Positions 23,353-31,692 of a stretch of 64,000 bases of DNA are shown one piece after another. Under the pieces are notes generated by a model that saw only the letters and a program-made list of their open reading frames with translations, searched no databases and was not told the DNA's origin. How positions within the stretch are numbered: position 1 is the stretch's first letter; each line of letters starts with the position of its first letter. The translations under genes were made by a program, and so were the position numbers. The DNA is taken from the NCBI RefSeq assembly GCF_044759095.2, contig NZ_JBIYSM020000005.1:55419-119418 (forward strand), written 5' to 3'. Origin of the DNA: JBIYSM02 sp044759095. GTDB taxonomy: Bacteria > Bacillota > Bacilli > Brevibacillales > Brevibacillaceae.

Positions 23353-24150
23353 ATGAAAGGTGTGACGGTAATCAAATGCGGGGGAAGTACGATGGAACAG
23401 CTTCCCTTCCCCTTTTTTCAGACGCTTGCGAACCTGCAGCGAGACGGGAAGCCAATCGTCATCGTACACGGCGGCGGACCGGCGATCAACGCCATGCTGC
23501 AAAAGCTGAACATAACGCCACAGTTTGTCGACGGTCTTCGCATTACCTGCGAAGAGACGATGGGCGTGGTAGAAATGGTGTTGGGCGGAACGATCAACAA
23601 GGAACTGGTACGCAGGCTGACCCAGGCTGGGGCAAAAGCGTGGGGAGTAAGCGGGATCGACGGTGCGATGCTGACAGCGAAGCAAACGGAAAAGCCGCTC
23701 GGTCTGGTGGGAGAGATCGTTCAGGTGGATTCATCCATTCCGCAAAGCATCCTGGCAAGCGGATATGTGCCGGTCATTGCTCCGTTGGCCGTAACGGAGA
23801 ATGGCAAGCAGCCTCTGAACGTCAATGCGGACGTCGCGGCAGGCGCGATCGCAGCGGCGCTGGGAGCGGACCGGCTGGTGATGGTGACGGATGTTCCAGG
23901 CATTCTGAAGCCCGGTCCCGACGGGCAGCAGACATTGGTAACGGAAACGGACTCCGCTCAGATCAAACAGTGGATCGACGCGGGCGTCATCTACGGCGGA
24001 ATGATTCCCAAAGTGCAGTCGGCGATGGACGCGCTGGCACAGGGAGTTCAAAATGTTGTGATTTGCCGGGGAACGGCGGATGATCTGGTCAGCGTTTGCA
24101 ACGGCCAACCGGCAGGCACAACGATTAGAGGAGGGAGAGACAATCCATGA
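23353..24150 (+). CDS. argB: Acetylglutamate kinase
   Basis: This amino-acid kinase-fold enzyme phosphorylates N-acetylglutamate with ATP (second step). Its 265 residues carry VIKCGGSTM and VHGGGPAINAML for phosphate and substrate, NVNADVAAGAIAAALGADRL for acetylglutamate, and VTDVPGI plus GGMIPKVQSA near the C-terminus. The start at 23353 has GGGAGGTGG upstream. It follows argC by 13 bp; no argJ lies between them. It overlaps argD by four bases (ATGA). Confidence 0.96.
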   Translation: MKGVTVIKCGGSTMEQLPFPFFQTLANLQRDGKPIVIVHGGGPAINAMLQKLNITPQFVDGLRITCEETMGVVEMVLGGTINKELVRRLTQAGAKAWGVSGIDGAMLTAKQTEKPLGLVGEIVQVDSSIPQSILASGYVPVIAPLAVTENGKQPLNVNADVAAGAIAAALGADRLVMVTDVPGILKPGPDGQQTLVTETDSAQIKQWIDAGVIYGGMIPKVQSAMDALAQGVQNVVICRGTADDLVSVCNGQPAGTTIRGGRDNP

Positions 24151-25328
24151 GCACGGAAACAGCCGTCATGCACGTGATGAATACCTATGCAAAGTGGCCT
24201 GTCCGCCTGGTGAAAGGACAGGGGAATCAGGTTTGGGACGATCAGGGAAAGGAGTATCTGGATTTTACCTCCGGCATCGCTGTAACCTCGCTTGGGCATG
24301 TGCCGCCGCGAGTTGCCAGGCGGCTGCACGAACAGATTGACACCTTGTGGCACTGCTCCAACCTGTTTCACATTCCTCAGCAAGAGGAGCTTGCAGGAAA
24401 ACTGAGCCGCCTCTCCGGATTGGATCGGGTCTTTTTCTGCAACAGCGGAGCGGAAGCGAACGAAGCGCTGATCAAAATAGCCAGACGGTACGCGCAGAAG
24501 ATAAAGGGCACTGACCGCTACGAAATCATTACGTTCCAGCAGTCGTTTCACGGGCGTACGCTGGCAACGCTGACTGCGACAGGACAGGACAAGGTGAAGG
24601 ACGGGTTCGCGCCGCTGCCGGAAGGCTTCGTGACCGTTCCCTACAACGACAGTGAAGCAGTGAAAAAGGCCATCTCCGACAAGACCTGCGCGATACTTTT
24701 GGAACTGGTTCAGGGAGAGGGCGGTGTACATCCGGCGGACGCTTCCTGGGTAAAAGAACTGCGTCAGCTGTGCGACGAAAACGGTATCCTGCTGCTGGTG
24801 GATGAAATCCAGACGGGGATCGGCCGCACGGGCAGCTGGTTTGCTTTCCAGCAATACGGCGTGATTCCGGACGCGTTTTCACTGGCCAAAGGACTCGGCA
24901 GCGGCTTCCCCATCGGGGCCATCGTCGCCAGCGAAGAGGTCGCCGAAGCGTTTGCGCCTGGTACACACGGGACCACGTTTGGCGGCAATCCGCTGGCCAT
25001 GGCGGCAGGGATCGCCACGCTGGAGACGATGGAAGAAGAAGGGATCATCGAGCGGGTTGGTCAACTGCACCAGCTCCTGCTGCAGCATCTTGAGAAGCTG
25101 AAGCAGGAACATCCGGACAAGGTCGTTGCCGTCCGGGGAAAAGGCCTCCTGCTTGGTGTTGAGCTGACACAGCCGGCAGCGGATATTGTGGCGTATGCGC
25201 GCGAACACGGTTTGCTCATTCTTCAGGCCGGGCCGAATGTACTCCGGCTGCTGCCTTCGTTTGTCACCACTGACAAAGAGGTGGAACAGGCGATGGCGGT
25301 ATTGTCCGCAGCACTTACGAACGAATAA
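24147..25328 (+). CDS. argD: Acetylornithine aminotransferase
   Basis: This PLP class III aminotransferase converts acetylglutamate semialdehyde to acetylornithine (fourth step). Its 393 residues include LDFTSGIAVTSLGH, FCNSGAEANEALIK, LLLVDEIQTGIGRTG and the lysine site FSLAKGLGSGFPIGA. The ATGA overlap with argB implies coupling. A terminator and an ARG box follow before carA. Confidence 0.96.
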   Translation: MSTETAVMHVMNTYAKWPVRLVKGQGNQVWDDQGKEYLDFTSGIAVTSLGHVPPRVARRLHEQIDTLWHCSNLFHIPQQEELAGKLSRLSGLDRVFFCNSGAEANEALIKIARRYAQKIKGTDRYEIITFQQSFHGRTLATLTATGQDKVKDGFAPLPEGFVTVPYNDSEAVKKAISDKTCAILLELVQGEGGVHPADASWVKELRQLCDENGILLLVDEIQTGIGRTGSWFAFQQYGVIPDAFSLAKGLGSGFPIGAIVASEEVAEAFAPGTHGTTFGGNPLAMAAGIATLETMEEEGIIERVGQLHQLLLQHLEKLKQEHPDKVVAVRGKGLLLGVELTQPAADIVAYAREHGLLILQAGPNVLRLLPSFVTTDKEVEQAMAVLSAALTNE

Positions 25329-25337
25329 GGGGAAAAA

Positions 25338-25382
25338 GATGCAACGAGTGCAACAAGCCAAAAAACTCGTTGCATTTTTATA
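25338..25382 (+). terminator. Rho-independent terminator between argD and carA
   Basis: ATGCAACGAG and CTCGTTGCAT form a perfect 10-bp stem followed by TTTTTAT. Confidence 0.88.
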
Positions 25383-25398
25383 ATTTCAAATGTATATT
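25370..25398 (+). promoter_or_regulatory. Promoter of carA-carB-argF
   Basis: TTGCAT and TATATT are spaced by 17 bp, with the -10 within the ARG box. The -35 shares bases with the upstream terminator stem. Confidence 0.65.
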
Positions 25399-25405
25399 AA
25401 TACAT
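25390..25405 (+). promoter_or_regulatory. ArgR/AhrC operator (ARG box) at carA
   Basis: ATGTATATTAATACAT is a perfect palindrome matching the ARG box. A weaker half-like site (TTGCATAAATTTT) follows a few bases downstream. Confidence 0.8.
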
Positions 25406-25461
25406 GAAGTTGCATAAATTTTCGTCAGAGAGTTGCCTCATGGAGAGGAGTGGAGCTAGAG

Positions 25462-26568
25462 ATGACTGTTCAGAAAAAAGGAAACGGAGTCGGCTACTTG
25501 ACGCTGGAGACCGGAGAAGTGTTTGCCGGCACACTGCACGGCGCACCGCTGCTCAGTTACGGAGAAGTGGTTTTTCATACAGGAATGACAGGATACCAGG
25601 AGGTGATGACCGATCCCTCCTTTGCCGGACAAATCGTTACCTTTACCTATCCGTTGATCGGCAACTACGGTATCAACGACAGCGATTACGAGGCGGCGCA
25701 GCCCGCCCTTTCGGGAATGATCGTCAGCGAGCTGTGCGAGCAGCCGAGCCATTATCGCGCGAAGCACTCGCTTGCGGAAGCAGCGGAGCGGTTTGGTTTT
25801 CCCATTCTCGCCGGCATCGACACCCGGACCATTACCAAGCTGGTACGTAAATCGGGAGACCTGTTCGGGGTCATCGCAGATCGGCCGCTCGGCGCGGAGG
25901 AGGTGCTGGCATTCCGCTGCAAACACGCGAAAAAGTCTCTGGTTGCCAACGTCTCCTGCAGCCAGATTCAGCGCTACCCGGGTCACCGGGAACACATCGT
26001 TTTGGTCGATCTGGGGATGAAACAGTCCATTTTGCACAATCTGCTGGAGCTGGGCTGCCGTGTAACTGTGGTGCCGTTTGACACGCCATTTTCCCAAATC
26101 CAATCGCTGCAGCCGGACGGTTTGCTGTTCTCCAACGGGCCGGGCGATCCCTCCGAACTGATAGCCTATTGCAGCGAATGGCGGAAGGCGGCCGAGAAAT
26201 ACCCGACGCTTGGGATTTGCCTGGGTCATCAGGTGCTCGCCCTGATGTTCGGCGGCGGAACGGAAAAGCTGGCTTACGGACATCGCGGCAGCAATCATCC
26301 CGTGAAGGAGTTGACGACGGGCAAGGTGTACATGACCTCCCAAAACCATGGGTACGTCGTCAAGGAGGAAACATTGGACAAACGGCAGCTGGCTGTCACG
26401 TACCGGAACGTCAACGACGGTTCCGTCGAGGGGCTGCGGCATGTCAGCCTGCCGATCATGAGCGTGCAGTTTCACCCCGAAGCACATCCGGGTCCGAACG
26501 ATACATCCCACATTTTTCATCAATTTTTGCAGTCGATGCGCGTAATAGGAGCGAAGCATTATGCCTAA
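25462..26568 (+). CDS. carA: Carbamoyl phosphate synthetase small subunit (arginine-linked)
   Basis: CarA hydrolyses glutamine and channels ammonia to CarB. The 368 residues comprise the CPSase small-chain domain (YLTLETGEVFAGTLHG; TGMTGYQEVMTDPSFAGQIV) and a class I glutaminase with nucleophile LGICLGHQVLAL and HPEAHPGPND. The ATG at 25462 has GTGGAG upstream; an in-frame GTG at 25450 lies on that ribosome site. Arginine genes on both sides and an ARG box suggest the arginine-regulated paralogue; a pyrimidine-regulated copy may exist elsewhere (inference). Confidence 0.96.
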   Translation: MTVQKKGNGVGYLTLETGEVFAGTLHGAPLLSYGEVVFHTGMTGYQEVMTDPSFAGQIVTFTYPLIGNYGINDSDYEAAQPALSGMIVSELCEQPSHYRAKHSLAEAAERFGFPILAGIDTRTITKLVRKSGDLFGVIADRPLGAEEVLAFRCKHAKKSLVANVSCSQIQRYPGHREHIVLVDLGMKQSILHNLLELGCRVTVVPFDTPFSQIQSLQPDGLLFSNGPGDPSELIAYCSEWRKAAEKYPTLGICLGHQVLALMFGGGTEKLAYGHRGSNHPVKELTTGKVYMTSQNHGYVVKEETLDKRQLAVTYRNVNDGSVEGLRHVSLPIMSVQFHPEAHPGPNDTSHIFHQFLQSMRVIGAKHYA

Positions 26569-29500
26569 AATGAAGAACATTCAGAAAGTGCTGGTCATCG
26601 GTTCCGGCCCAATCGTCATCGGGCAGGCGGCAGAGTTCGACTACGCGGGGGCGCAGGCGTGCCTGTCCCTGCGAGAGGCAGGTGTGCAGGTCGTTCTGGT
26701 CAACAACAACCCGGCGACCATCATGACCGACGAACAGGTGGCCGACAAGGTGTATCTGGAGCCGTTGACCGTGGAATCCGTTGCCAGAATCATCGAAAAG
26801 GAGCGTCCCGACGGCCTGCTCCCTACGCTGGGCGGGCAGACCGGATTAAATCTGGCGGTGGATCTGGCCGAGGCGGGCGTCCTTTCCCAATACGGGGTCT
26901 CCCTGCTGGGAACGCCTCTCGCCGCGATCAAAAACGGCGAAGACCGCGAATTGTTCAAGCAGCTGATGAAGCAAATCGGTGAACCGGTGCCGGAGAGTTC
27001 CACCGTGGAGTCGGTGGAGGCGGCAGTCGCTTTTGCCGACCAGATCGGCTACCCGGTGATCGTACGCCCTGCCTACACACTGGGCGGCGCGGGCGGCGGC
27101 ATCGCCGAAGATGAACCGACGCTGCGGGCGGTAGCGGCCAAAGGAATTGCCGCAAGTCCCATCGGCCAGGTGTTGATCGAGCGGAGCGTCAAGGGTTGGA
27201 AGGAAATCGAATACGAAGTGATGCGCGACGACAGCGACACCTGCATCATTGTCTGCAATATGGAAAACCTCGATCCGGTGGGAATTCACACCGGGGACAG
27301 CATTGTCGTGGCGCCGTCGCAGACGCTGACAGACCGGCAGTACCAAATGCTGCGCAGCGTGTCGACCAAAGTGATCCGTGCGCTCGGCGTCGTCGGCGGC
27401 TGCAACATTCAATTTGCCCTCGATCCGCATTCCGACAAGTATTACTTGATTGAGGTAAACCCGCGGGTAAGCCGTTCCAGTGCGCTGGCATCCAAAGCGA
27501 CCGGTTATCCGATCGCCCGAATTGCCGCCAAGCTGGCGTTGGGGTATCGCCTGGACGAAGTGATGAACCCGATCACAGGTTACACCTATGCCAGTTTTGA
27601 GCCTACGCTGGATTACGTCGTCGTCAAAATCCCGCGCTGGCCATTCGATAAATTCCCGCTCGCCGACCGTCTGCTCGGCACGCAGATGAAGGCAACCGGA
27701 GAAGTGATGTCGATCGCCCGCAACCTGGAAGCAGGGCTCTTAAAGGCGGTCCGTTCCCTTGAGCTGGGCTGTACGCATCTGTATCGTCCGGAAGTCGCCG
27801 CCCTCTCGAGGGAGGAACTGGTCGATTTGCTCCAGCACGCTACCGACATCCGCCTGTTCGCGCTGGCGGAAGCGCTCCGTTCCGGCTTTACGGAAGAAGA
27901 GCTGCATGCACTGACGGGGATTGATCCATTTTTCCTGCGCAGCCTGGAACGCATCGTCGGATTGGAGAAGCAGCTGGCAAAGAGCGAAGCCCTGACGACG
28001 GAGCTCTTGCAGGAAGCGAAGCACCGCGGCTTTGCCGACCAGACGATCGCCGAGCTTACCGGGCTGACGGTGGAGCAGGTGAAGGAAATGCGCAAGCAAG
28101 CCGGAATTCAGCCGGTCTATAAAATTGTCGACACGTGCGCGGCGGAGTTCGACGCACAGACGCCCTATTACTACTCCTCCTGGCAGGGAGCCGATGAGGT
28201 GGAGAACCTCGCCGGGAAGAAGGTGCTGGTGCTCGGATCCGGCCCCATCCGCATCGGACAGGGTATCGAATTTGACTACTGCTCCGTGCATGCGGCCAAA
28301 GCCCTGCAGTCCAAAGGCATCGCCGCCATCGTGGTCAACAACAACCCGGAGACCGTCAGCACCGACTATGAAACGGCCAACCACTTGTACTTCGAGCCGC
28401 TGCACGTGGAGGACGTCCTGAACGTGGCGGAGCGTGAACAGGTGGACGGCGTGATGGTGCAGTTCGGCGGGCAGACGGCGATCAATCTGGCCGTTCCGCT
28501 GGCAGAAGCGGGCTTGCACATCCTCGGCACCTCGCTTGCGGCGATTCACCGGGCGGAGGACCGCGAACTGTTCTACGAGATGCTGCGCAAGCTGGACATT
28601 CCGCACATCCCGGGGCAGGGCGTCTCCTCGCTGGAGGAAGCCGTTTCCGTTGCAGGCGCTATCGGTTATCCGGTGCTGCTTCGTCCCTCTTACGTCATCG
28701 GCGGGCAGGGCATGATGCTGATTCAGGGCGAGGAAGAGTTGAAAGCGACCATCTCCGGCCTGCTGGCCCATCCCAACAGCAGCGCGTTCTTCCCGCTGTT
28801 GGTAGACAAATACGTCCCAGGCATGGAGGCAGAGGTTGACGCCGTTTGCGACGGTGAATCGGTATTGATCCCCGGCATTTTTCAGCATGTGGAAAAAGCG
28901 GGGATTCACTCCGGCGACAGCATTGCGCTGTTCCCCGCTCCCGGCTTGACGGATGCATTGAAACAGACGATTGCTTTATATACCGAAAAAATAGCCCGCG
29001 AGATGAAAGCGGTCGGTCTGATCAATATACAATTCGTGATCAGCGGCGATACGGTGTACGTGCTGGAGGTAAACCCGCGTGCGTCCCGAACCGTGCCGAT
29101 CACCAGCAAGGTGACCAACGTACCCATGGTGGAGCTGGCCGTACGCGCCCAGCTGGGAGAAAAACTGAGCAGCATGGGATTTGGCACCGGTCTTTTGCCG
29201 GACATTCCGTTTGCCGTCGTAAAGGCGCCGGTTTTCTCCACGGTGAAGCTGGATGGCGTCGATCCGGTTCTCGGACCGGAGATGAAATCGACCGGCGAGG
29301 TGTTGGGGCTGGGACGTACATTCGCCGAAGCGGCTGGCAAGGCATTTGCGTTTAAAGATCATGTGCACAACGGCCTGCGCCAAGGAGATACCTGCTTTGT
29401 CTCCCTGTCCGACAAGGATAAGACTGCCGTGGCAGTCGGGTTGTTTGCCGCGATTGAAAGACAGGGTGCGCAAATGGCGGCGACGCAGGGAACGGCGGAT

Positions 29501-29797
29501 TGGTTGCGCGAAAACGGCGTGGAGGTCGCCCGCGTGATCGCCGATGAGGGGGATTTTATCAAGCTGCTTCAAGCGGAAACCATCTCCCTGGCCGTCATCA
29601 CCGCGACCAAAGGGAATCGTCAAGGGCGAATCGGTTTTGCCCTTCGCAGTTTGGCCGTACAAAAAGGGATACCGTTGTTTACGGCTGTGGAGACGCTTGA
29701 CTTGTACTTGCAAGCGATTATGGAAAAGGGGAGTGACGGGCATGCAGCCTGCGAAGATATTGGAACGCTTTCCAAGCGCACAGTTGGCCACGTTTAA
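26561..29797 (+). CDS. carB: Carbamoyl phosphate synthetase large subunit
   Basis: CarB makes carbamoyl phosphate from bicarbonate, ammonia and two ATP. The 1078-residue protein has the duplicated ATP-grasp arrangement. The first half starts KVLVIGSGPIVIGQAAEFDY, and the second starts KVLVLGSGPIRIGQGIEFDY at about residue 552. A C-terminal methylglyoxal-synthase-like regulatory domain begins near residue 935. It starts inside the last codons of carA (8-bp overlap) and its end overlaps argF. Confidence 0.97.
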   Translation: MPKMKNIQKVLVIGSGPIVIGQAAEFDYAGAQACLSLREAGVQVVLVNNNPATIMTDEQVADKVYLEPLTVESVARIIEKERPDGLLPTLGGQTGLNLAVDLAEAGVLSQYGVSLLGTPLAAIKNGEDRELFKQLMKQIGEPVPESSTVESVEAAVAFADQIGYPVIVRPAYTLGGAGGGIAEDEPTLRAVAAKGIAASPIGQVLIERSVKGWKEIEYEVMRDDSDTCIIVCNMENLDPVGIHTGDSIVVAPSQTLTDRQYQMLRSVSTKVIRALGVVGGCNIQFALDPHSDKYYLIEVNPRVSRSSALASKATGYPIARIAAKLALGYRLDEVMNPITGYTYASFEPTLDYVVVKIPRWPFDKFPLADRLLGTQMKATGEVMSIARNLEAGLLKAVRSLELGCTHLYRPEVAALSREELVDLLQHATDIRLFALAEALRSGFTEEELHALTGIDPFFLRSLERIVGLEKQLAKSEALTTELLQEAKHRGFADQTIAELTGLTVEQVKEMRKQAGIQPVYKIVDTCAAEFDAQTPYYYSSWQGADEVENLAGKKVLVLGSGPIRIGQGIEFDYCSVHAAKALQSKGIAAIVVNNNPETVSTDYETANHLYFEPLHVEDVLNVAEREQVDGVMVQFGGQTAINLAVPLAEAGLHILGTSLAAIHRAEDRELFYEMLRKLDIPHIPGQGVSSLEEAVSVAGAIGYPVLLRPSYVIGGQGMMLIQGEEELKATISGLLAHPNSSAFFPLLVDKYVPGMEAEVDAVCDGESVLIPGIFQHVEKAGIHSGDSIALFPAPGLTDALKQTIALYTEKIAREMKAVGLINIQFVISGDTVYVLEVNPRASRTVPITSKVTNVPMVELAVRAQLGEKLSSMGFGTGLLPDIPFAVVKAPVFSTVKLDGVDPVLGPEMKSTGEVLGLGRTFAEAAGKAFAFKDHVHNGLRQGDTCFVSLSDKDKTAVAVGLFAAIERQGAQMAATQGTADWLRENGVEVARVIADEGDFIKLLQAETISLAVITATKGNRQGRIGFALRSLAVQKGIPLFTAVETLDLYLQAIMEKGSDGHAACEDIGTLSKRTVGHV

Positions 29798-30713
29798 GGG
29801 GAAAGACCTGCTCCGAGTCGACGAGTTTACCGGCGAGGAATTGACCTGTCTGTTAGACCTGGCTGCTCACATGAAGCTGCTGCACAAGAGCGGAAAGAGC
29901 TATCAGCCGCTGCAGGGAAAAACGTTGGGCATGATCTTTGACAAGGCTTCCACGCGTACTCGCGTTTCGTTTGAGGTGGGCATGTACCAGCTTGGCGGCA
30001 TGAGCATGTTTTTGAGCGGAAAAGAACTGCAGCTGGGGCGCGGGGAACCGATCAGCGACACGGCCAAGGTGTTGTCCCGCTATGTTGACGCCATCATGAT
30101 CCGCACCTTTTCCCACACCGGTGTGGAGGAGTTGGCCAAGCACGCCGACATACCGATCATCAACGGCCTCACCGATCAGTTCCATCCCTGCCAGGCGCTG
30201 GCCGATATGCTCACGATTCAGGAGCACAAAGGCAAGTTGAAAGGTGTGAAGCTGGCCTACGTGGGCGACGGCAACAACGTGGCCAATTCCCTGGTGCTGG
30301 CAGCGGTGCTGCTCGGAATGGACGTCCGCGTGGCTGCGCCTGAGGGTTACGAAATGGATCAACAGATTGTTCAAACGGCAAAAGCGTATGCGCTTCAGAA
30401 CGGCGGGCAGCTGCTGGTTACCCACGATCCGGTGGAGGCCGTACAGGGGGCGGACGTCGTCTACACCGACGTTTGGACCAGCATGGGGTTTGAGGCGGAA
30501 AACGAGCAGCGCCTCAAAGCGTTCGCACCTTATCAGGTAAACGATCAGTTGACCAGCCACGCCAGCCCGTCCTACCTGTTCATGCACTGCTTGCCGGCAC
30601 ATCGCGGCGAAGAAGTGTCGAGCAGTGTCATTGACGGCCCGCATTCTGTCGTTTTTGACCAGGCAGAAAACCGCCTGCATGCGCAAAAAGCCGTACTGGC
30701 AGCGCTTGTGTGA
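29742..30713 (+). CDS. argF: Ornithine carbamoyltransferase
   Basis: ArgF makes citrulline from ornithine and carbamoyl phosphate. The 323 residues show the carbamoyl-phosphate site STRTR (70-74), FHPCQALADM, and FMHCLPAHRGEEV for ornithine. The ATG at 29742 follows AAAAGGGGAGTG and lies 56 bp inside the end of carB, so translation is probably coupled. It ends the first arginine block. No terminator is evident directly downstream. Confidence 0.97.
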   Translation: MQPAKILERFPSAQLATFKGKDLLRVDEFTGEELTCLLDLAAHMKLLHKSGKSYQPLQGKTLGMIFDKASTRTRVSFEVGMYQLGGMSMFLSGKELQLGRGEPISDTAKVLSRYVDAIMIRTFSHTGVEELAKHADIPIINGLTDQFHPCQALADMLTIQEHKGKLKGVKLAYVGDGNNVANSLVLAAVLLGMDVRVAAPEGYEMDQQIVQTAKAYALQNGGQLLVTHDPVEAVQGADVVYTDVWTSMGFEAENEQRLKAFAPYQVNDQLTSHASPSYLFMHCLPAHRGEEVSSSVIDGPHSVVFDQAENRLHAQKAVLAALV

Positions 30714-30722
30714 ATATGGTTC

Positions 30723-30738
30723 TAGGTATTAATACCTA
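30723..30738. promoter_or_regulatory. Perfect 16-bp palindrome downstream of argF
   Basis: TAGGTATTAATACCTA is a perfect inverted repeat 9 bp after the argF stop and about 35 bp before the putative promoter of the RNA cassette. It may be an operator. Its half-site spacing differs from the ARG boxes in this window. Confidence 0.4.
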
Positions 30739-30773
30739 TTAAGAATTGAAGCTAATAGACTATGAATCTCTCA

Positions 30774-30803
30774 TTGCCGAATTTTGTCATTTAAGTGTAA
30801 AAT
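30774..30803 (+). promoter_or_regulatory. Putative promoter of the tandem-RNA cassette
   Basis: TTGCCG and TAAAAT are spaced by 18 bp. This is the best sigma-A-like pair upstream of the folded leader; it is moderate in quality. Confidence 0.4.
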
Positions 30804-30825
30804 ATAGGCAGGAAGAGCGATGAAG

Positions 30826-30990
30826 TATGGACTGTATCTGGTCGCTTGGTCCATATGGAGCAAGTAGCGAAACCGCACTTTCCTACTAGATTAGGAAACG
30901 TGAAGGACCCACAGGCCGTATTTGGTCGCTTAGCCTGTGCGGATCAAACTAGCGAAACCGACTTCTCCACTAATGACAAGAGGGGGGGAT
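30826..30990 (+). ncRNA. Tandem structured leader RNA (candidate riboswitch), two units
   Basis: Two copies of one fold lie 84 nt apart. Unit 1 has a hairpin of 30826-30832 with 30849-30855; unit 2 has 30910-30916 with 30933-30939. Both loops are 16 nt and nearly identical (TGTATCTGGTCGCTTG / CGTATTTGGTCGCTTA). Ten or eleven bases later both have AGCGAAACCG (30866 and 30951), which can pair with the GGTCGCT of the loop as a pseudoknot. The seven stem pairs differ at four positions, all compensatory. In unit 2, CTTCTC near 30962 can pair with the GAGGGG ribosome site of the peptide gene. I cannot match it to a known class; it lacks the c-di-GMP-I and ydaO signatures. Confidence 0.65.
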
Positions 30991-30996
30991 CGAGAG

Positions 30997-31074
30997 ATGA
31001 AAAAATGGTTCGTAGCTGTTCTCTTGGTTGCAGGTATCGTTGCTGCGACTTCTGCTAACTGGCATATCGGTTAA
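30997..31074 (+). CDS. 25-residue signal-peptide-like small protein (putative pro-peptide)
   Basis: This short ORF has a strong ribosome site (AGAGGGGGG, eight bases before ATG). The product begins MKKWFVAVLL, continues as a hydrophobic run, and ends ATSA followed by NWHIG. The layout is a Sec signal peptide with a possible signal-peptidase site after ATSA that would release the pentapeptide NWHIG. A linear signalling peptide is one reading; a leader peptide or small membrane protein are alternatives. It lies between the tandem RNA and a terminator and upstream of a membrane HD-GYP gene. Confidence 0.55.
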   Translation: MKKWFVAVLLVAGIVAATSANWHIG

Positions 31075-31083
31075 GGAAACAAG

Positions 31084-31115
31084 AAACACCGCTTCGTTGT
31101 AAGTGGTGTTTTTTC
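31084..31115 (+). terminator. Rho-independent terminator after the small peptide gene
   Basis: AACACCGCTT pairs with AAGTGGTGTT (one mismatch) and is followed by TTTTC. Read-through would be needed to express the downstream membrane genes from the leader promoter. Confidence 0.8.
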
Positions 31116-31140
31116 ACAGCTTTAGTGGAGGTAAGTAATC

Positions 31141-31692
31141 GTGTTACTTGATGTCATATTACTCTCGTTTTTGTTTGGCTATCTACGAGGTGGCCGTATA
31201 AATAAAATACCTACATTTCATAAGCTAAGTTTCTTGTTGGTTAGCATATTACTTCAACTAGCTTCGGTTTTTTTGTCAGAATTGGGAGGCGTCTTAGTAT
31301 CTATTGCATATGTCTCAATTCTTGCATTTTTCTATGCGAATCGCGAGCATGAAGATGTAAGAATATTTATGATTGGATGGTTTTTAAACGCTCTAGTAAT
31401 ATGGGCGAATCTAGGACGAATGCCAGTTGATTTAGAGCAGGCCGAAAAACTCCCTTTTTCAGTAGAACCAATCGTAAACGGGACAGATTTTAAACATACT
31501 CTTCTCACGGATGATACTTTATTACCTTTTTTGGCAGACATTATGTATATGCCATTCCCTATTCCTCGTGTAATCAGTATAGGCGATTTATTCATCATGC
31601 TTGGTGCATTTTTGCTTGTTCAACGTATAATGAATAAGCCAATATCTCTAATTCGGCTACGTGAAGGTAAAAACTATGCTGCGAAACATTAA
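31141..31692 (+). CDS. DUF5317 family membrane protein
   Basis: This 183-residue integral membrane protein has about four or five hydrophobic segments. The family pattern is visible: GYLRGGRI near the start, ANLGRMPVDL, KHTLLTDDTLLPFLADIMYM, and VISIGDLFIMLGAFLL. No function is established for DUF5317. The GTG start at 31141 has GGAGGTAAG upstream. Its stop overlaps the next gene, so it is co-translated with an HD-GYP protein. Codon and base use are clearly more AT-rich than in the flanking arginine genes, suggesting acquisition. Confidence 0.8.
   Translation: MLLDVILLSFLFGYLRGGRINKIPTFHKLSFLLVSILLQLASVFLSELGGVLVSIAYVSILAFFYANREHEDVRIFMIGWFLNALVIWANLGRMPVDLEQAEKLPFSVEPIVNGTDFKHTLLTDDTLLPFLADIMYMPFPIPRVISIGDLFIMLGAFLLVQRIMNKPISLIRLREGKNYAAKH

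Noticed and set aside
30723..30738. ARG box after argF
   Set aside because: The palindrome has its half-sites two bases closer together than the two clear ARG boxes in this window.
30826..30990. c-di-GMP-I (GEMM) or ydaO c-di-AMP riboswitch
   Set aside because: The GCAAACC / GACGCAAAGCC core of GEMM and the ydaO conserved cores are absent; only a superficial GCGAAACC resemblance exists.
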